Positions 34,363 through 47,780 of a stretch of DNA of 64,000 nucleotides are shown here, in pieces. Under the pieces are notes generated by a model that made no database searches, was not told where the DNA came from, and saw only the letters and a program-made list of their open reading frames with translations. The stretch is from Chrysopilus asiliformis (Eukaryota; Arthropoda; Insecta; Diptera; Rhagionidae), in the NCBI GenBank assembly GCA_964034945.1, contig OZ035963.1, positions 3,569,828-3,633,827 on the forward strand. Reading direction: 5' to 3'. Position numbers and translations under genes: made by a program. Every line of letters starts with the position of its first letter. Position 1 is the first letter of the stretch.

Positions 34363-35946
34363 AAAACAGGATTTATTTTTATTTTTTTTAAACGATTTTT
34401 ATATTGAACAATGTTGTTAGGAAAGTTTCCACAATTTTCTCACTGCAGATTCTTGTAATTTTTTTCTAAGACATTTTTCATGCAGGCAAAAGTCTTATGG
34501 TGAGTCTTACGAAACTTTTAGCGGCTACTAAATCGAGTTAGCAGGCTCTTTTTGCTAATTCGATTATTAAAAAATTCCTGACACGCACCATTAATGACTT
34601 TAATTTTTTGTTCACAATCTTAATATTTTTAATACCATTCCTGCTCTCATAACAATATTTTTTTTTGCTCTCAATCATCATAATTCCGTTAAATCTATTG
34701 TATATAATTATAAAAATTTACATAAAGAATTCATCGTTTTACCATATTTTACTGCACCGAGTATGGATGGCTCCGTCACGAATTTTACAATTTGATTGAG
34801 AGAAGAAAATTTTGGTTAAAAGATTACGTGTTTCTTGTCCAATTCGATATAACAACGTCTCTCGTTTCCAAAAAGTATTCAAAAACGACTTTATTTTATT
34901 GCATTTCTTGCTGATACAAAAGCCTACACATGTGAACCTTTTTCAGAATTTTCCTCACCATAAAAGCAAACTAAATGTCGCTTTTTTTGTTCCACGATAA
35001 AAATCGATAATTCCAATAATTTTAAAAGTGTTACTTAAAATTCTTGTAGAAACAAATCATGAATCAAAATGTTAATAGCCAAACTATATTTGTCGGTAGA
35101 TAAATTTAAAGAACAAATACCAGCATTTCAAATTTGGTACGAGAGGAAAAAAAATTATTTTTTCCAGCAACATCAGGTAATCCCACATTTCCATCATAAC
35201 ACGAGCTTCATTTTTTAAAAGAAACCGATAAAATATGAAAATTGAAGAGAATCTTCCATTTATTGAGAAGTTGTATCTAAATCAGACTAAATATCGACAG
35301 ATATGAGAATTTATTAAAGTTATTTTATAAAAAAAATATTTTGGGGGTCTACGAATTTGGAAGTTAATCAAATAAAAAAAATTGTTACTAAAAATCAGGT
35401 TAATTATTCGATGGAGAAATAAAAAAAACTACCATGGTTTTGGGTATGGGCTTCTATATTCTATGGGGTATTCCGGATTTTTCTTTTCAGGCGTAGAACT
35501 TAGCACTGTTTCATTAGAGGCATACCTAGGGGATACGCCGCTGGCGATCGAAAGGCAAGAAGTATTGGGGGTCCACTCAGATTATTTCGCCCCAAAAAGG
35601 TCTTCAAATATTTGGTTTCAAAAAAAGTCCTTAAATTTCACGTCAGATTTCGCTCGTCGAAGAAAAACTTGTAGTTATGCACCTGGATAATTAATGTCGT
35701 ATATTTTTAAAGACTTCTTTGTCTAATAGTTCACGTTATCGGGGGAGAGGGGGGCGGGGGTATTTTGAACTTTCTTAGCAAGGGTTGGTGGACCCACTAG
35801 GCCCCATTTTGGGCGAGAGGATTTCTCGCTTTTTTTGGTGATTTTCTGTGATATATTGAAACTGTCCGGTCCAAAAATATATTGCTCCGAGTAGAGGGAC
35901 GGTCGCTCAATAAATCGGTCCCAAAAAAATCTTTAAATTTTATGTA

Positions 35947-36145
35947 CAGTAATCCCTCCAACTGCGCGGTAGATACGTTCCACAAAAAGAGCGCACAAAC
36001 CGAAACCGCGCACTGTGAACCCTACTTTGTATGAAATTTTGGGGTTAGGACATGTTTTTTTAAACGAAAATTATAAAAAAAACCGCGCAACTGCGAAATT
36101 TTTACGGCGCAGTTCGAAATTTTGGTATTAAAAAAGGTATTACTG
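35947..36145. mobile_element. Possible mariner-like MITE (CAGTAAT ends)
   Basis: The left end reads TA-CAGTAATCCCTCCAACTGC and the right end reads GGTATTACTG, giving short inverted ends of about 7-9 bp. The inside carries CGCGG/CCGCGC blocks in both orientations. The left flank is TA, but the right flank is TC, so the TA duplication is lost or the right end is misplaced. It is non-coding. Confidence 0.4.
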
Positions 36146-36244
36146 TCAAAAAATAGATTTCGCTGAAACTTGGTGTAAACTACAACATATTTTCGTTTTT
36201 CAGAAACATTTTGTAAGGATTCAATACTAACCGGAAATTCTACG

Positions 36245-36320
36245 GTAGTTGAATGGCGGAGTTGGCAGAGAGTTAGAATCCCACTAGTGAGGTTTCGAGT
36301 TAAAACCTGGGTTGTGTTTA
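36245..36320 (+). other. tRNA-like A/B box pair
   Basis: TGGCGGAGTTGG (36254-36265) fits the RNA polymerase III A box, and GGTTTCGAGTT (36291-36301) is close to a B box. The 37-base spacing is shorter than in a real tRNA, and the acceptor stem does not pair, so this is not a functional tRNA. It may be the head of a tRNA-derived SINE or a decayed tRNA. Confidence 0.3.
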
Positions 36321-39300
36321 TTTAAATTTTTTTTTGTCGCAAACCCTGAAAAATTAACTACACAGGGGCATATGGGATGACAAAAGATTTTGAATTCCGC
36401 ATGTCCGCACGTCTGTCTGTCCTTGCTTGAACATTATAACTTTCGAAAGCATTGTAACTTTTCGAAATTCTTCACCATGAAAATATGATTTATCGAAAAT
36501 TTTCATTTAAAATCTGGACCGGGAGTTGCGGGTGAAAAATTGTAGTAAATTCTAAAAACAGAAATTTTATTGCTCGAAAATGGGTAAATTTCACTCGTTT
36601 TCAGCACCCCCGAAAAAATTTCGCGGGGGGAAGATTTTAAGACGTGCCACTTTTAATTGCGACATTCATTACTTAAAAAACTATTTTGATAACAATTTGA
36701 AAATATTTTAAATTCCCTGATACGATTTCACAACAAAAAAAATCAAATTCTTTCTACCAGCACAGATTTTTTCTTCTTCTGCCCTTTTTTATGCTTTTAC
36801 GATAATTAACTTTACTATGCATAGCTATTTCTACTTCTATTAATTTAAATATTCCCATTAGGTAATAAAATCGTTTTAGAGTTCATTGTTCCACTAACTA
36901 TAATTAATTTCCGGAATAAATGAACCCACACTTAAGTCATTTTTATTAATCAACAAAGCCAGCAAAACTCTTGATTAGTTCGACAGAAAGTTGGTATAAA
37001 ATATAATTAAACGGATTCATTTCACTCGTAATCACATCTCCTATTTCGAAAAAAAAATCAATTTCAAAACAGACAAAAACTTTGCTAGTCACCATATAAC
37101 CAAAATAATTGGTTCGTTATAAATGAATTTAAAATTCAAATTATCAAAACATCGCCGTGCATAATTTCTATTCAATCCACCCGTAAAAGAAACAACAAAA
37201 CCAAAAGGAACGAAAGAAAAAAAAATGTCTCAGTCCAAAAAAAAAACGTAAAATGTTATTTAAGACTTCAAATTTAAATGGAAATCGCTACGCAAAAACA
37301 CTCAAACCGTAACATTAAAAATTATCATACGGATGACCTTGCTTGCTGAGATTTTTACCAATTTTATCCATTTGAAATTGACTTTTTTTCGTGTAAAATG
37401 ATTAATTTCGGTTAAATGCTCAAAAGAAATGTTTCCAAGGTGGTCAAAAATTTGGGTAACGGTAGGGCTTGCAATTAATGAACTGAAATTTTGGGTGTAC
37501 GTTTGACATTAAAATTTTGCAAGTACCAAGCCTTCGTTTGCAATTCGAAGCCCTATTTCATGGCCACAACTAGGGTTCATGCAAAGACAGGCACTCTAAA
37601 AAAGTCACAAAATTTTCAATATCCAAAAACGGACTTAATAATTTCGGTCCTAAAAAAAATAATACTAAAGTTAACAACAAAAATTTAAAACTTGGTTCTC
37701 CAAAAATTCTTTCTGTTAACCACTTTTGTAATTTTTTTAGAATGCTTTTAAGAAGTTTTGTGTCAAGGACCTAAATTTGACGTCTTAAAAACCGGGTCGC
37801 CCTTCGTTTGCTATACAACTGATTCTTAGCGCTGTAACCATGGCCCTGTAATGAATGCCCCAAAGTGAATACACCAAAAGAGGCTTCAAATTTTCGGCCC
37901 TTGAAAAAGATTTTAAAACAGATTTTACCTTTTTATTGGTACCAACTGTGAAGAGTGGGGGGTGGTTCAATTTAGAAGTCCCGCCACTGCCTTAGGCCAC
38001 CTCAAAAAGTGTGTAAAATTCTTTAATAATTTTAAAGAAATCATCAATTTGTATAACAGCGGTTGTTGAATACATCAACTATTAACTCCGGATTAACATC
38101 TCCAGAAAATGTGTGTCAAAAAAAGCTCAACTAAATAAAATTTATCACAAAATCCTATCAACATTGACCAACAAATTTTCAATCGAAGAGAAAATAAAAT
38201 CAACTCTTTGAATTATTAGGTAGTCCAGCTGGTATACAAAATGTACGATTATATATTAACGTACGAACATCAATTTTTGCGGTCAGTCAACTGTTTTCCA
38301 GTTTTATTCTTGCTGCTTAGAAAGGGGGTCGATATTAGATCAATACCAGGGGGGTCCATCCATCTATACATTCCTCCGCCTCATCTGGACGGCCGTTCGA
38401 TTGGTCAAATCAACAATAGTGGAAAAAGTGTAATTTTTTCCCCCAAATTATCTCAAAAATTTGCCGTGAAAGGCCAGTCGATCACAAAAAGCCGCGATTT
38501 CTATGCTCGTTGGCGTAATTACGTGGATTAAAGTGAACAGGTAAAAAGCCCCCGATAAAATCCTTCGATCATTAAACTCTATTCTAAATGCCATTTCGTT
38601 ACAGATTCTGTGGATTTTCGGTTCATGTTGGCGCTGCTGGGTTCATGATTGGAGGCTTCTTAAGTGCGAACGAGATTTTAAAAAAAATGCCTGAGACGTC
38701 GAAAAACAAAAGACCCCAAAAGCGATATCATTAAGTTGCTAATGCCTTCGATTGGACCAATTTGGATGAAACAAATGCGGATAACAGAATTAGAAGAGAT
38801 TCCAAATGATCATCAAATGATTGTCTTATAAGCAGCGAAATCTTTAAATGGACATAAAAAATTAATGGCACCAGGATGTGTTGACTGATAAAAAATATCT
38901 ACTCAAATTTGAATATCCGTTGACCGGGTAACTCCATAAATCGTGAAAGAATTAAGCAATAGAGTTTAGAATTTGATATAGGACTCCTTTTTGTTACAAA
39001 AAAGTTATTTAATTGAAGAATCCCTTACCCTACTTTTCCTAAACTCCACACAAAAGTCGTGATAAAGTTTAAGGGGTCCCAAAAGGCTAAAATTATTTTG
39101 ATGTGTTTTATGGACAGATCCTTAACTATGGGTTCTGTAGTATTATATGCGATTTTTGAAAAACTATTTTTGAAAAACGACGAAAACTCCACTTTTTACG
39201 GAATAAATCGCCATAGACGACAAAACAATCCTTTTGCCATGATAGTTTTGTGCCAAAATCCTGTGCTTCGAAATTTTCATTAAAACATACGTTTAAAAAA

Positions 39301-42252
39301 AGTTTAAAAGCAAACCAACGAAATTAATCAAAACACGGATCTGAAAATATCGGTTTGGTCTTATTAGCCCATAACAAGGCGAATAATTGAACGAAGAAAA
39401 TAAATATTGTGAAATTGAGCTACATTTTCGTATGTATATCCAAAGAGAGTACTTTTACTTACCATTATATTTTGTAACGGCCGCAATTTAAAATGAAAAT
39501 AAAGAAAAATATTCAAAGACGAAAGGAACCAGTTTTGTTCCCGTGATGGTGACCTTTAAAACTCGCTGAGGACGTGTTCAATTATCGTAAACATGATGCG
39601 CGCATATCCAACAAAGTGTGATTACCGTTTTTAAAAAGGATAATTCGACAGGTAAATTGACGAAAATTTCCGACCGTTACACACCCAACTTTACGTTTAT
39701 TATTGGTTTTCCTTTTTTTTTAAAAAAAAATACGAATATTGAAATGAAAAAAAAAATAAATTAACTAAAGACTTGAACAACGAACGTCTTTTTCCTTGGC
39801 GAAAAACCAGCAGCCACTCGTCGACAAGTCGTCAGATCGACCTACAAAAACACTTTTCGAGAAACATGAATTAACCGCAGCACTGAATCTCGGTATGCAC
39901 CATTAATCCCGCATTCAATTGCTCACATGTACACCATGCAAAGTCACGTATCGATTGTCGAAGTAAAGTGAGAGCCCAAAATAAGGTGCAACAATCAGCG
40001 GGAGGATTGACAATCAGTGCCAGCGGGGATTGACCGGGTTTACGCAAAAATTTTAAAACTTTTGGTGCAGAAGGATGCAGGAGAGTATTTAAAATCACAG
40101 AATTTTTCAAAATTGGATGAAATCCAGAGAAATTTCCACGCACTGATGTTCAAACTATCGAGGTTAATCGTCTGTAATCCGTCCGACCGTAAAAGACGTT
40201 ACGTATTTGAATTTTTTCAGCGAACCAAAGCGATAGAACGAATGAACCTAGCTGGTCAGTAGTTAACCATTGACTGAACTTACCTGTGGTACTCTGGATG
40301 CAGTTTGGTCCACTAGTAGTGTTCAGGTAAACTATACCTGTTGGCTGGCTGCCTGGCTGGTGTCTATATCGATCGATTCAGGGAAAAGAGCTTAAAAAAC
40401 GAAACCTGTCTACAGGTAGAACACACTACAATCCACCTATTTACCTGCATCTACACACACACGTTTGAATTTGGGAGAGGTTCCATAATATGCTAGGATT
40501 TTAGGCCAGCTCCATCTACTGATCTTCAGGGTGCTTCCACCATCGTAAAGCCTGGTAGATCTTCGCGGGATTCGTTTTTCTTTTGTTTTCAGCTGAGGCG
40601 CTATGTAGGTTTATGTTGTTTATGTTGTCGCTGCTAAAATCACATATGGTGGTTTGTTATGAACAAATATGTAAATCAATAAACGCCGGATTGTGTGTGT
40701 TTTTGATGAACTTACGGAGAGAAGCGAACCAAAGGTTCATTCATGAAAATCACTTTTTCCAGTGATGCTCTTCGGTTGGATGGATGGAATGCTGGGTGGA
40801 TACAGGAATCCCGGGGGAAGAGCGCTGGTTAGCCGAGATTAAAATCATATGGTGAGTTCTTATATCACTCACGTAGAGATGAATTAAATCCTATTGATCG
40901 GATCGATGATTATGGCGATGATAATGATTAAGGCGCGTTCGTTATTTAGTTCAAACTGTTTTTTCGTTTCTTTTTAATTTTACACTATTTGTAGATAATG
41001 TTCTTCATTGGCACGTGTTAATTGGAAAAGCAGAAGAGGTAATTATAATTTTTTTTATTAAATGCTAGCTTTTTTCACCTGATCTTTGCACAAAAATTAA
41101 TTATTTTTGCAACAGAGAACAAAAAAACATCCTATATTAAATAACTCAATTTATTTACCAATGGATAACTTTTTGAGTATTTTGTCTAATTAATGTCTCC
41201 CTTTTACCTTGGGAGATATCTTCTGAAATTTCGGTTCATTCTTTCTAATGGTTTTCGAGTTGAAGCTTTCAAAAGCGATTTCGAACTGAGACATAGGGAT
41301 TCCCACAGAAGAGATTACTAAAAATTTCTGTTTAATTGGTCAACGGATTTCTAAGTTAAAGTTATCACTGTTTTTTTTTTTATGGGTACGATTTTTCATT
41401 CCGTTTTGGATTATTTGGGTTTTCTTGAAAAGTACTAATGTCTCCACATGTGAATATTTCGAATGAATCGAAGAAGCCGCCATTTTGAAAAAAAATATCC
41501 ATTGCGTTTTCGATGAAATTGAGAAAGACAGAAATTAAATGGCAAATCCTTTTCAAACTCAATTTAAAACGAAACTCTAACTTGAAAACCCTGGAACTCT
41601 AACTCGACGGATCGAGTTGTAATTTCGGCTATATCTTATTAGGGGAGAGAAAGAAAATCAAGTGTTTTTTCCTTGGCCGAGCAGTTTTCTACTTCCCTAT
41701 TTAAATATTTTTGAATAAAATTTGGTTATAAAATGCCAAAAATTAAGAATTTTGTATAGAGAAGGAGTAAAACAGCGGTCTAAATGGATTCGAAAGTGTC
41801 GAAAATCTGTGTAAAATGATTTGTAGAAATTTTTCGGAAAAATCACTATTTTTTTAGAAATTTTCGAAAAATCAGTTTCTTTTAGCAAGCATTGAGAGGG
41901 AAGCTCTTGTTTGCAAACCAAGTAATTTGTTTTCGAATTTTCAATCTTGAAGAGTTTAAACATTCCGAGGAATCGAGATTTTCCAAAAAATTCAATTTCT
42001 ATTATCAACGATTTTTTGAATCGCGCGGCATCGTGCAGGGTTGCTTATCTTTGTTGTCTTCAGTTTGAGGTTATGTCGTGTTTACGCGCTTTCAAAACAA
42101 AAACTTGAGCGCCAGTAAATAGTCTGACATTTCTAAATTAATTGTTTAGGCCGTAATCTCCGGTTATGAAATTACGTCCACTTCGCGCTAGAGATAAAGA
42201 ATAACTAGAGATAAAGAATAAATCAAAAGAAACTCGCAAATTAACAGTGAAA

Positions 42253-45065
42253 ATGTCTGCAATTCGCCCGCACATAAATTACGCCAACAGATTCGATCGA
42301 GTAATTATTTTAATTGACATGGACTGTTTTTATTGCCAAGTGGAGGAGAAATTAAATCCGGAACTGCAGGGAAAGCCGATTGCTGTTGTCCAGTACAATC
42401 CTTGGAGAGGCGGAGGGTATGTCAATTGATTTCAATTTGTTTTCTTTGTCACGACATTGAATTTGTAGAATAATTGCTGTGAACTATCCGGCGAGGGCCA
42501 GAGGAGTCACACGGCATATGCGAGGGGATGATGCGAAGGAACAGTGTCCCGACATTCAAATCATTCGAACGCCAAGTGAAGGAGAGAAGGCTGATCTATC
42601 GAAATACAGGGACGCCGGACATGAAGTTGCCACTGTTTTGCAATCCTTTGGGTTTAAGCTGGAGAGGGCGAGCGTCGATGAGGCTTATTTGGACATTACA
42701 AAGAATGTTATTGATCGGGTGAACGACATAAATGAGGTAATTTGCGCGTAGATTGTAATTTCTTACTCTGCTGTAAAGTTTTGTAAAAAAAACACTTGTC
42801 TTGATAGGGAAAATCTCTTATAAAACAAGAACAGCTACAAAATACTTACGTTGTTGGATACGATCATATAGGATCCTATTTGGGGGAAATTGCAAAGAAA
42901 ATCGGATCGCATGATGAATCCGATGATGAAGAACTAAACGATGATGGAAATGAACAGGAAAAACAAGCGATACAAGGAAGCGATATGAAACTGTTGGTAG
43001 GTGCAAGCATCGCCAATGAAATTCGCGCCAAAGTCAAGGAGAAAACGGGATACGATTGCTCTGCTGGCATTGCACACAATAAAATCCTAGCGAAATTCGC
43101 ATGTGGTATTAATAAACCCAATAAACAGACCGTTTTGCCGCTAAATCATGTCGATGAGTTGTTTAGGTAATTTTTATAAAAATATGTTGAGAAATTCTTA
43201 TACGAAAAGTGGTTTTTAGTACATTACCAGTGAAAAAGATCAAAGGTTTAGGAGGCAAACTTGGCGATGAAGTCTGTGAGAAATTGAAGGTAAAATTCAT
43301 GGGAGATTTGCTGCAGTTCTCGCAGAGTCAACTACAGAAGATTTTCGATGAGAAAAATGGGTAGGAAATGAAGATTAAATGGAATTGCGATGAAAAATTA
43401 AAATTTCATTTCAGATCCTGGCTTTATATGTTGGCGCGTGGAATTGACCTTGAGGCGGTTGTTCCTCGGTTCTACTCGAAGAGTATTGGATGTTGTAAGA
43501 AATTCCCTGGGCAAAATTGCATCGTGGAAGTCGCCATGCTCGATCATTGGTTGAGGCAGCTCGCTAAGGAGATTTGTGATCGCGTTAAGAAGGATATGGA
43601 GGAAAACAAGCGGCGACCCACGCAAATGATTGCCAGTTTTGTGCAAGAAATTAACTCGGAAGAAATCACCAGTTCAAGAAGCACGGCGTTGGGCTCTTCA
43701 TACGGCATTGAGACGCTGGCCAATGAGGCGAAAGAGTTGATAAAAAAGAACACAAATCCGTTTCTAGCAGCACAAAATGACACGCGACTTCATTTTCCCA
43801 TTAAATTCCTGGGGATTAGTGTGGGAAAGTTTCAAAGCGATGCAGCGTCGAAGAAAGGAAATTCCATTTTAAGTTTATTTCAAAATTGCGCCAAGAAGAA
43901 AGAATTAGCGGCGGCGAGTGAGGAGACAAGTTCCGCGGCTACAACAAATGTAGGCAGTGATAGTCGTGAAAAAACCCTTTCATCGCCGGTTAAGAATCCC
44001 GAGACTGAAAAGTCAAAGGGATTTTTTGCAAATTACTTCAAAAAGAAGCAGGAAGAAAGTTTGGAGAATGAAAAGAGCGAGAATGAATCATCGAACTCAG
44101 TAACTTCGAAAGTGGCTGACAACAATGACTTGAACGAACCAATTTCTGAACTGCAAGTTCAAGATCAGCTTCCACCGGAGAATTTAAGAACTCCCAGTCC
44201 AAGAGCGGAAATGCAATCAGAAACTAAAAATACAAGCGATTGTGAAGCGCCTACCAAAGCCGACAAATATGCCAACAGCTTTTTTGCGAAATTTTTGAAA
44301 AATAGTCCAAATTCTAAAGCGTGTGAACCATCAACGAGTCGTGTGGATGCGGAATCTGTTAATTTAGAACCCACCGAAACCAACTACGAACAAGAATACG
44401 CAGAATTCATGTCCCCGCAAATCACCGAAGATCAACGCGTGATTTGCGATCAATGCGGAAGGAAAATTCTGTCTTATGCAATGCCCACCCACCTCGATTA
44501 TCACTTCGCGTTGGGTCTCAGTCAACAACAGCGGGAGGAGTTTCGTAGTGAACTGAAAAAGAAAACCACCACTCCGCCGCCGTCTTCGAAAGCCACAACA
44601 AAAAATGCGAAGCCTGCGAAAAAGACATCAGCGTCAACGGATGTTAAGAAAAATGGCAACATAAAAGCGCTTTTCATTTCATTGGAGACTAAATTGTCTA
44701 GCAGTTTCCGGAAAGAAAAGTCCAGTCCTATTTGCAGTGAGACAATCGAAGTTTCAGATGACTCTCAGCCGAGCACATCAACAGCAAATCTTAAACAAAA
44801 TGGAAATCCAGTAAACAGTGAAATCACCGGTGATCAAATTGCATGTGTAAAATGTGGGAAATCGATGCCAGCAGATGAAATGCCAACGCACTTGGATTTT
44901 CATTTTGCTATGGAAGTTAGCCATGAGCTCAAGGCGGCGGATCGCAGCAAGCAGGAGGGCAGAAGTGTTACCAGCAAAAGGGGTCGAAATGCTGAATCAT
45001 TAAACGATAGTGCGAAGAAATTAAAACAGGTTAATATTTCAAAGTTATTGATTTCCGATCGATAG
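42253..45065 (+). CDS. POLH: DNA polymerase eta (translesion synthesis)
   Basis: Five exons: 42253-42416, 42469-42736, 42808-43166, 43220-43360 and 43415-45065; GT-AG throughout, 860 aa (human about 713). This Y-family polymerase copies past UV lesions such as thymine dimers. The catalytic acids lie in [14 protein letters not shown] and SVDEAYLD. The thumb helix-hairpin-helix region includes [13 protein letters not shown]. The long last exon is disordered apart from two UBZ3 zinc fingers with identical C-x2-C-x11-H-x3-H spacing: C655/C658/H670/H674 and C788/C791/H803/H807. It also holds FF motifs ([10 protein letters not shown] at 514-515, SFFAKFLKN at 600-601) like REV1-interacting regions, and a weak PIP-like end, QVNISKLL. 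An acidic stretch, [14 protein letters not shown], is inserted in exon 3. The start is the ATG in [10 protein letters not shown]. It is convergent with UTP6, 254 bp apart. Confidence 0.95.
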
Positions 45066-45319
45066 TTGTTGTACTTTACTTAATTTTTTACTTAATTTTT
45101 TTATTGCCTGATTTTTCCTTGTATTGTGTTGATCAAATCGTGTTAAGTTTACAGATGGAAATATATTTTTGTTACTTTTGTCTATAAAAAACGTTTTAGA
45201 TCTTTAAAAAATTAGAAGTGTTGACTGTTGGTGCCACAGACGGTAATTTTAGGTCAAACCTTTGCATTGAAGGCATCAAAACATTTTATCTCTCGACAAA
45301 TATGTATTTAAAATGAAAT

Positions 45320-47382
45320 TCAAACAACTGCATTCACCAGCAAACAATGCTCTGATAGAAAATCATCCACCAAATCGTCGTTCAATGTCGTCTTCGCTCG
45401 GTCAAAGAGTTTGCTAATATTTTTCGGCTCACCAACGTCCCTCTCGAATTTTATATAATTCACCCACACATCCGTTCGCTCCTTACCAAAATATTTAATT
45501 AAATTGTCGTGGCACTTTCGCCATTCAGTAATGTCGGGTGTTATCTGGAAAAAAAATATAAGAAAAAGAGATTCAATTGAAAACAAAGTAAAATTTCACC
45601 TGCATTGATTCCAGTAAACACATTTTGTAATGCAGCGACAAACATGGCGGTGGCAATTGCGATAATTCGTTATAAACGATCCTTGCTGTTGGAACGCAAT
45701 CTGTGATAGCCAACCATTCGATGTACAGAGATCGGAATTCAGAGAATTTCGGAGAATTTATGAAGCACGCCTCCTTGAAAGTGTCATCAGTCTTATTCGG
45801 TAGATCCGGCCTCGTCTGGTAGTACTGCAGCAGCAAATGCCAAAGCGGATACGATTCGAAGTGCAGTTTATCCTTTGCCTTGCGGAATACTTCGATTACT
45901 TTCTTTTCATTGTCTTGGCTGATGTGATAACGCATCCATAGCTCCCACAACTTCTTCGATTCGTAATGAAGGGACGTGGCTTTCTTGAGAACCTGAAAAA
46001 CAAACGGAATTCAACTTTCGGCGTTTTTAACGTTAAACTAATTGATATTACAGAAAGAAGGTATTCAGACTCTTCATTGGTTTCCATTAAAAGCTCGACA
46101 TAGCGAATGTAATGCTTTTCAGACATGCATCCGGAGTCGTGCGCCGCCTTGAACGCCTCACCCAAGACTTTCCGTTTGTGAACTTTTTGTGTGGCCAGAT
46201 TTTGATTCAAATCCAGCATCGCATTTATGTAACACGACCACATTTTCTCCGTGTTCAGCTCTTTGACGCCAGCATCGTAGGTCTTCACGCACAAGTCGAT
46301 TCTCTGCTTTGGCGTTTTCTGATTGTTGGGGTCTAAGTTTTGCATGGCAATCGGATTTTGCAAGTCGCTCATGTGCAAGCCTTTCAGCTCCCGTTGAGCA
46401 ATTGTGTCCCAAACGATTTCTTCGCGTGGATACTTTGTTGTCAAGTCTTCAATGATGCGACTTTGGAGTTTTCTTGCAAATGAGAACTCTTCAGTGATGT
46501 TGAGGAGTTCTATCCAGAATTCTACATTGTGAATTCGTTTCTTTGAGCTTTCGTAGACGATCAGTGCACGTTCTAAGCCAAGAGACTACGGAAAAGTAAA
46601 AAATTCGAATTTTAAAGCCTTTAAAGTAATTTGTTGCCTTTATTACCTGCTCCGACTCTGTATTTTTTTGTAAAACCAGCTCAGTACTCATTTTGGACGC
46701 TTCATGAAGCATAATTTTGAAAAATTCCTTGTAAAGTTCGGTGCTATCTGGATGACGTTGAAGTCCCCTTAAAAACAAATCCTTGACTCTTTCCATATTC
46801 TGAGTTTCGTGATATTCTAGCATGACTGCCCTTAGCCACACATCCGGTTTGTCACCGTGGAACTACAAATTTCCGTTAAAATCATTTTGTATCAAGCTTA
46901 TCCCCTAGGAAGAACTCACCTGAATCATTTTCTCCATGGTTGTGATCGCTTCCGAAATGTAGTTATGCTGTTTGCAGAACTTCAGCATGTGGTCCCATAA
47001 ACGAATGTCTTCCGGGAACTTGCCGAGGCCCTGTTTGAACAGAGATTTAATGTGTTTCGCCAGGATATTCTCCAAATGGGTCCGCGGTTGATGGGGATTC
47101 TCCGATTCGCTGTTTTTCTTCACCAAATTCAGGAGTTTCATCTCGTATGAAATGTACTCCAGGTAGTTTTTTAGATTTTTCGATTGGCGTTCGATCTTGT
47201 ACTCGAATGCCTCGCGTTTCTTCATTATGTCTCTGAAAAATAAATTTTTAATCCATTTTATTGCGATCTTTTTTTGGCAAAGAATCTTACCGGATGAACT
47301 GGTCATTGAAATACTCCAATTTCTTCATCTCCTCGTACTCTGGGAGCATCTGCTCCTTCCGTATTTCGATTATTTCAGACAT
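45320..47382 (-). CDS. UTP6: U3 snoRNA-associated protein 6 (SSU processome)
   Basis: Six exons: 47291-47382, 46920-47232, 46647-46862, 46052-46585, 45600-45992 and 45320-45544; all GT-AG, phases agree, 590 aa (human 597). UTP6 is a HAT-repeat protein of the UTP-B subcomplex. It helps process 18S rRNA with U3 snoRNA in the nucleolus. The start MSEIIEIRKEQMLPEYEEM and the following DIMKKREAFEYKIERQSKN match the conserved N-terminal region. HAT repeats are visible as W/Y-spaced helices, for example KPDVWLRAVMLEYHE, SKKLWELWMRYH and RTDVWVNYIKFERD. The C-terminus is SEHCLLVNAVV. It shares a 398-bp divergent spacer with the small gene at 47781. Confidence 0.93.
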
Positions 47383-47780
47383 TTTCACCGATTTTTCCTA
47401 ATTTTCACTGCAGTTTTCCACTTTATTGATTGATTGAAACACATGGGAAGTTTCCACGCTATAGTCAAATGTCAACCACTGACAGCAACTTTAGGAGTGC
47501 GTTCGGGAAATGATTGATTTCCGATTTCCAGCAACATGTTGCTTGAAATTCCCTCGATCATAGTGGCACTCTAGCAACATATAGGAATTTCTCTTTGACG
47601 TTTCTTCTGTGTTCTGTGGTTTTGCCAACAAAAATATTTCCAATTTTTTTGTTTAATTAAAATACCGTTCTGTTTCGCATTAATGCTGGTTTTCGAGCTT
47701 CCCAGCACGCATTAAAATAATCGTAGAGTGGAAGTTTCCGTGCTATTGGCAAACAAACCGAACAAATTAGTGGGTGAAAA
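47383..47780. promoter_or_regulatory. Divergent promoter between UTP6 and a small gene
   Basis: These 398 bp separate two outward-facing start codons. A bidirectional promoter is inferred from arrangement. A small palindrome, AGCAACATGTTGCT, lies near 47,532-47,545. No core-promoter motif stands out. Confidence 0.4.

Larger units (their letters stand above)
32715..42252. other. Long gene-poor region before POLH
   Basis: Apart from the elements listed separately, I see no confident coding exon. Open frames at 38,241-38,531 (plus; ends with FYARWRNYVD) and 40,017-40,262 (plus; basic, helical) are the least repeat-like. They have no recognised family and no clear partner exons. A pair of near-identical short repeats (AACTAGAGATAAAGAATAA) lies just upstream of the POLH start, at about 42,190-42,222. 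Confidence 0.4.

Noticed and set aside
38241..38531. 96-codon plus-strand ORF
   Set aside because: Composition is acceptable, but there is no family match, no clear upstream exon and a stop directly before a weak donor. Kept only as a remark in the region entry.
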